Shown here: in pieces, positions 62,832 to 64,000 of the stretch
Layout: each line of letters starts with the position of its first letter
Position numbering within the stretch: the first letter of the stretch is position 1
Assembly: GCA_937895705.1 (NCBI GenBank)
Contig: CALBKM010000010.1
Span: forward strand, 1-64,000
DNA from: an uncultured Clostridia bacterium
Lineage (GTDB): Bacteria > Bacillota > Clostridia > Lachnospirales > Lachnospiraceae
Direction of reading: 5' to 3'
Length of the DNA stretch: 64,000 bases
Position numbers and translations under genes: made by a program
Notes under the pieces: model-generated
Database searches by the model: none
Told to the model about the DNA's origin: nothing
Seen by the model: the letters and a program-made list of their open reading frames with translations, nothing else

Positions 62832-64000
62832 ATGATTACAAAGAGCGAAAACATACGAAACATTGCGATTATCGCACACGTTGACCACGGCAAAACCACC
62901 CTGGTTGACGAACTGTTAAAGCAAAGCGGTGTATTCCGCCAAAATCAAGCGGTACAGGACCGTGTCATGGACTCCGGCGACATCGAGCGCGAACGCGGTA
63001 TTACCATTTTATCCAAGAATACCGCAGTTTATTACAAAGATACCAAAATAAATATTATCGACACCCCGGGCCATGCGGACTTCGGCGGCGAAGTAGAGCG
63101 CGTTCTTAAAATGGTAAACGGCGTTATTCTTGTGGTAGACGCCTTTGAAGGTGCCATGCCGCAAACCAAGTTCGTATTAAAGAAAGCTTTGGAGCTGGAG
63201 CTTCCGGTCATTGTCTGCATCAACAAAATCGACCGTCCGGAAGCACGCCCGAAGGAAGTAATCGATGAAGTTTTGGAGCTTTTTATCGATTTGGATGCTT
63301 CCGACGAACAGCTTGACTGCCCGTTCGTTTTTGCTTCCGCAAAGACCGGCGTTGCCATCTTAGAACTTGACGAGAAACCGGAAAGCATGCAGCCGCTGTT
63401 TGAAACGATTTTAGAGTATATCCCGGCACCGGAAGGCGACCCGGAGGCAGGTACCCAGCTTTTAATCAGCACCATCGACTACAACGAATATGTAGGCCGT
63501 ATCGGCGTAGGCAAAGTTGAAAACGGTATCGTTCGTGTAAATCAGGACGTGGTGGTAGTAAATGCCCACGACCCGGAGAAATGCAAAAAGGTAAAAATCA
63601 GCAAGCTGTACGAGTTTGACGGCTTAAAGAAAGTAGAAGTAACCGAAGCCGGCGTAGGTTCCATCGTAGCAATTTCCGGTATTACCGACATTCACATCGG
63701 CGACACCCTTTGCTCTCCGGAGAATCCGCAACCGATTCCGTTCCAGAAGATTTCCGAGCCGACCCTTGCCATGCATTTTATCGTAAACGATTCTCCGTTT
63801 GCGGGCCAGGAAGGAAAATATGTCACTTCCCGTCACCTGCGCGACAGACTGTTCCGCGAGTTAAACACCGATGTCAGCCTCCGTGTAGAAGAAACCGACA
63901 CTACCGAAAGCTTTAAGGTATCCGGTCGCGGTGAGCTTCACCTGTCCGTATTAATCGAGAACATGCGCCGGGAAGGCTATGAATTTGCGGTGAGTAAGCC
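62832..64000 (+). CDS. typA: Ribosome-associated GTPase TypA/BipA, 5' part (gene runs past the window)
   Basis: 389 codons are visible, open to the window end. The G-domain motifs are complete: AHVDHGKTT (G1), RGIT (G2), DTPGHADF (G3), NKID (G4) and SAKTG (G5). The EF-G-like domains II and III follow (LISTIDYNEYVGRIGVG, SGRGELHLSVLIENMRREG). The protein acts in ribosome assembly and stress translation. A CAGGAAGGA site lies 8 bases before the ATG. Confidence 0.96.
   Translation, partial: MITKSENIRNIAIIAHVDHGKTTLVDELLKQSGVFRQNQAVQDRVMDSGDIERERGITILSKNTAVYYKDTKINIIDTPGHADFGGEVERVLKMVNGVILVVDAFEGAMPQTKFVLKKALELELPVIVCINKIDRPEARPKEVIDEVLELFIDLDASDEQLDCPFVFASAKTGVAILELDEKPESMQPLFETILEYIPAPEGDPEAGTQLLISTIDYNEYVGRIGVGKVENGIVRVNQDVVVVNAHDPEKCKKVKISKLYEFDGLKKVEVTEAGVGSIVAISGITDIHIGDTLCSPENPQPIPFQKISEPTLAMHFIVNDSPFAGQEGKYVTSRHLRDRLFRELNTDVSLRVEETDTTESFKVSGRGELHLSVLIENMRREGYEFAVSK

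Overview
The window reads as chromosomal DNA of a motile, Gram-positive, spore-forming anaerobe of the Lachnospiraceae type (Clostridia). The evidence is moderate GC, strong AGGAGG ribosome sites, sigma-A and sigma-28 promoters, tandem flagellins, C+ type ribosomal protein S18, HPr-independent Clostridial operon types, an HD-GYP protein, SpoIIQ-like and Csp-like proteins, a T-box leader and an Opp system. No prophage, plasmid, integrase, transposase, CRISPR array, rRNA or tRNA was seen. The species is not identified.

Layout. 1-633: 3' end of the primary sigma factor gene. 720-3248: MBOAT/DHHW acyl-transfer pair. 3311-4369: lipoprotein with a duplicated domain. 4539-8147: heterodimeric ABC exporter with a consensus promoter and a palindromic operator. 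8240-12186: two flagellin genes, each with a sigma-28 promoter and a shared structured leader. 12346-15912: two chemoreceptors, one fused to a YcgR/PilZ module and one with a CZB zinc domain. 16175-17605: purine permease. 17700-19108: repeat cluster, then rpsF-ssb-rpsR. 19166-21983: NlpC/P60-like protein and a three-gene ExbB/ExbD-like proton-channel operon. 22048-25415: asnB and, divergently, a FliD-like protein. 25504-29951: subtilase, HD-GYP phosphodiesterase, cytidylate-kinase-like protein. 30057-35287: Ig-like surface protein, SpoIIQ-like protein, queH-hisC-zinc ribbon operon. 35410-40000: response regulator, small protein, hairpin element A, Csp-like pseudoprotease, Card1-like CARF nuclease. 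40154-43630: alanine-type T-box operon with an aminotransferase and an Lrp regulator. 43689-49206: TldD/TldE pair and an EAL/beta-helix fusion. 49394-52566: purM-purN-purD. 52730-55213: epimerase and lipoprotein. 55383-55618: hairpin element B. 55690-61647: oppBCDF and oppA. 61799-64000: tandem-OB SSB-like protein and the 5' part of typA.

Themes. Three proteins make or sense cyclic-di-GMP signals (PilZ-fused chemoreceptor, HD-GYP, EAL/beta-helix), alongside flagellar genes. The most interesting signal is post-transcriptional. Both flagellin leaders contain two small hairpins that present GGA in their loops. Two unlinked ~230-nt hairpin elements (A at 36610-36839 on the minus strand, B at 55383-55618 on the plus strand) share a core with GGA loops on the same RNA strand. 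Copy B matches the known CsrA SELEX consensus almost perfectly. The two copies differ by compensatory changes in the stems. I infer that they are CsrA-binding RNAs, functionally like CsrB/RsmZ, in a lineage where only the protein antagonist FliW is usually discussed. Neither csrA nor fliW is in this window, so this remains a sequence-based hypothesis.
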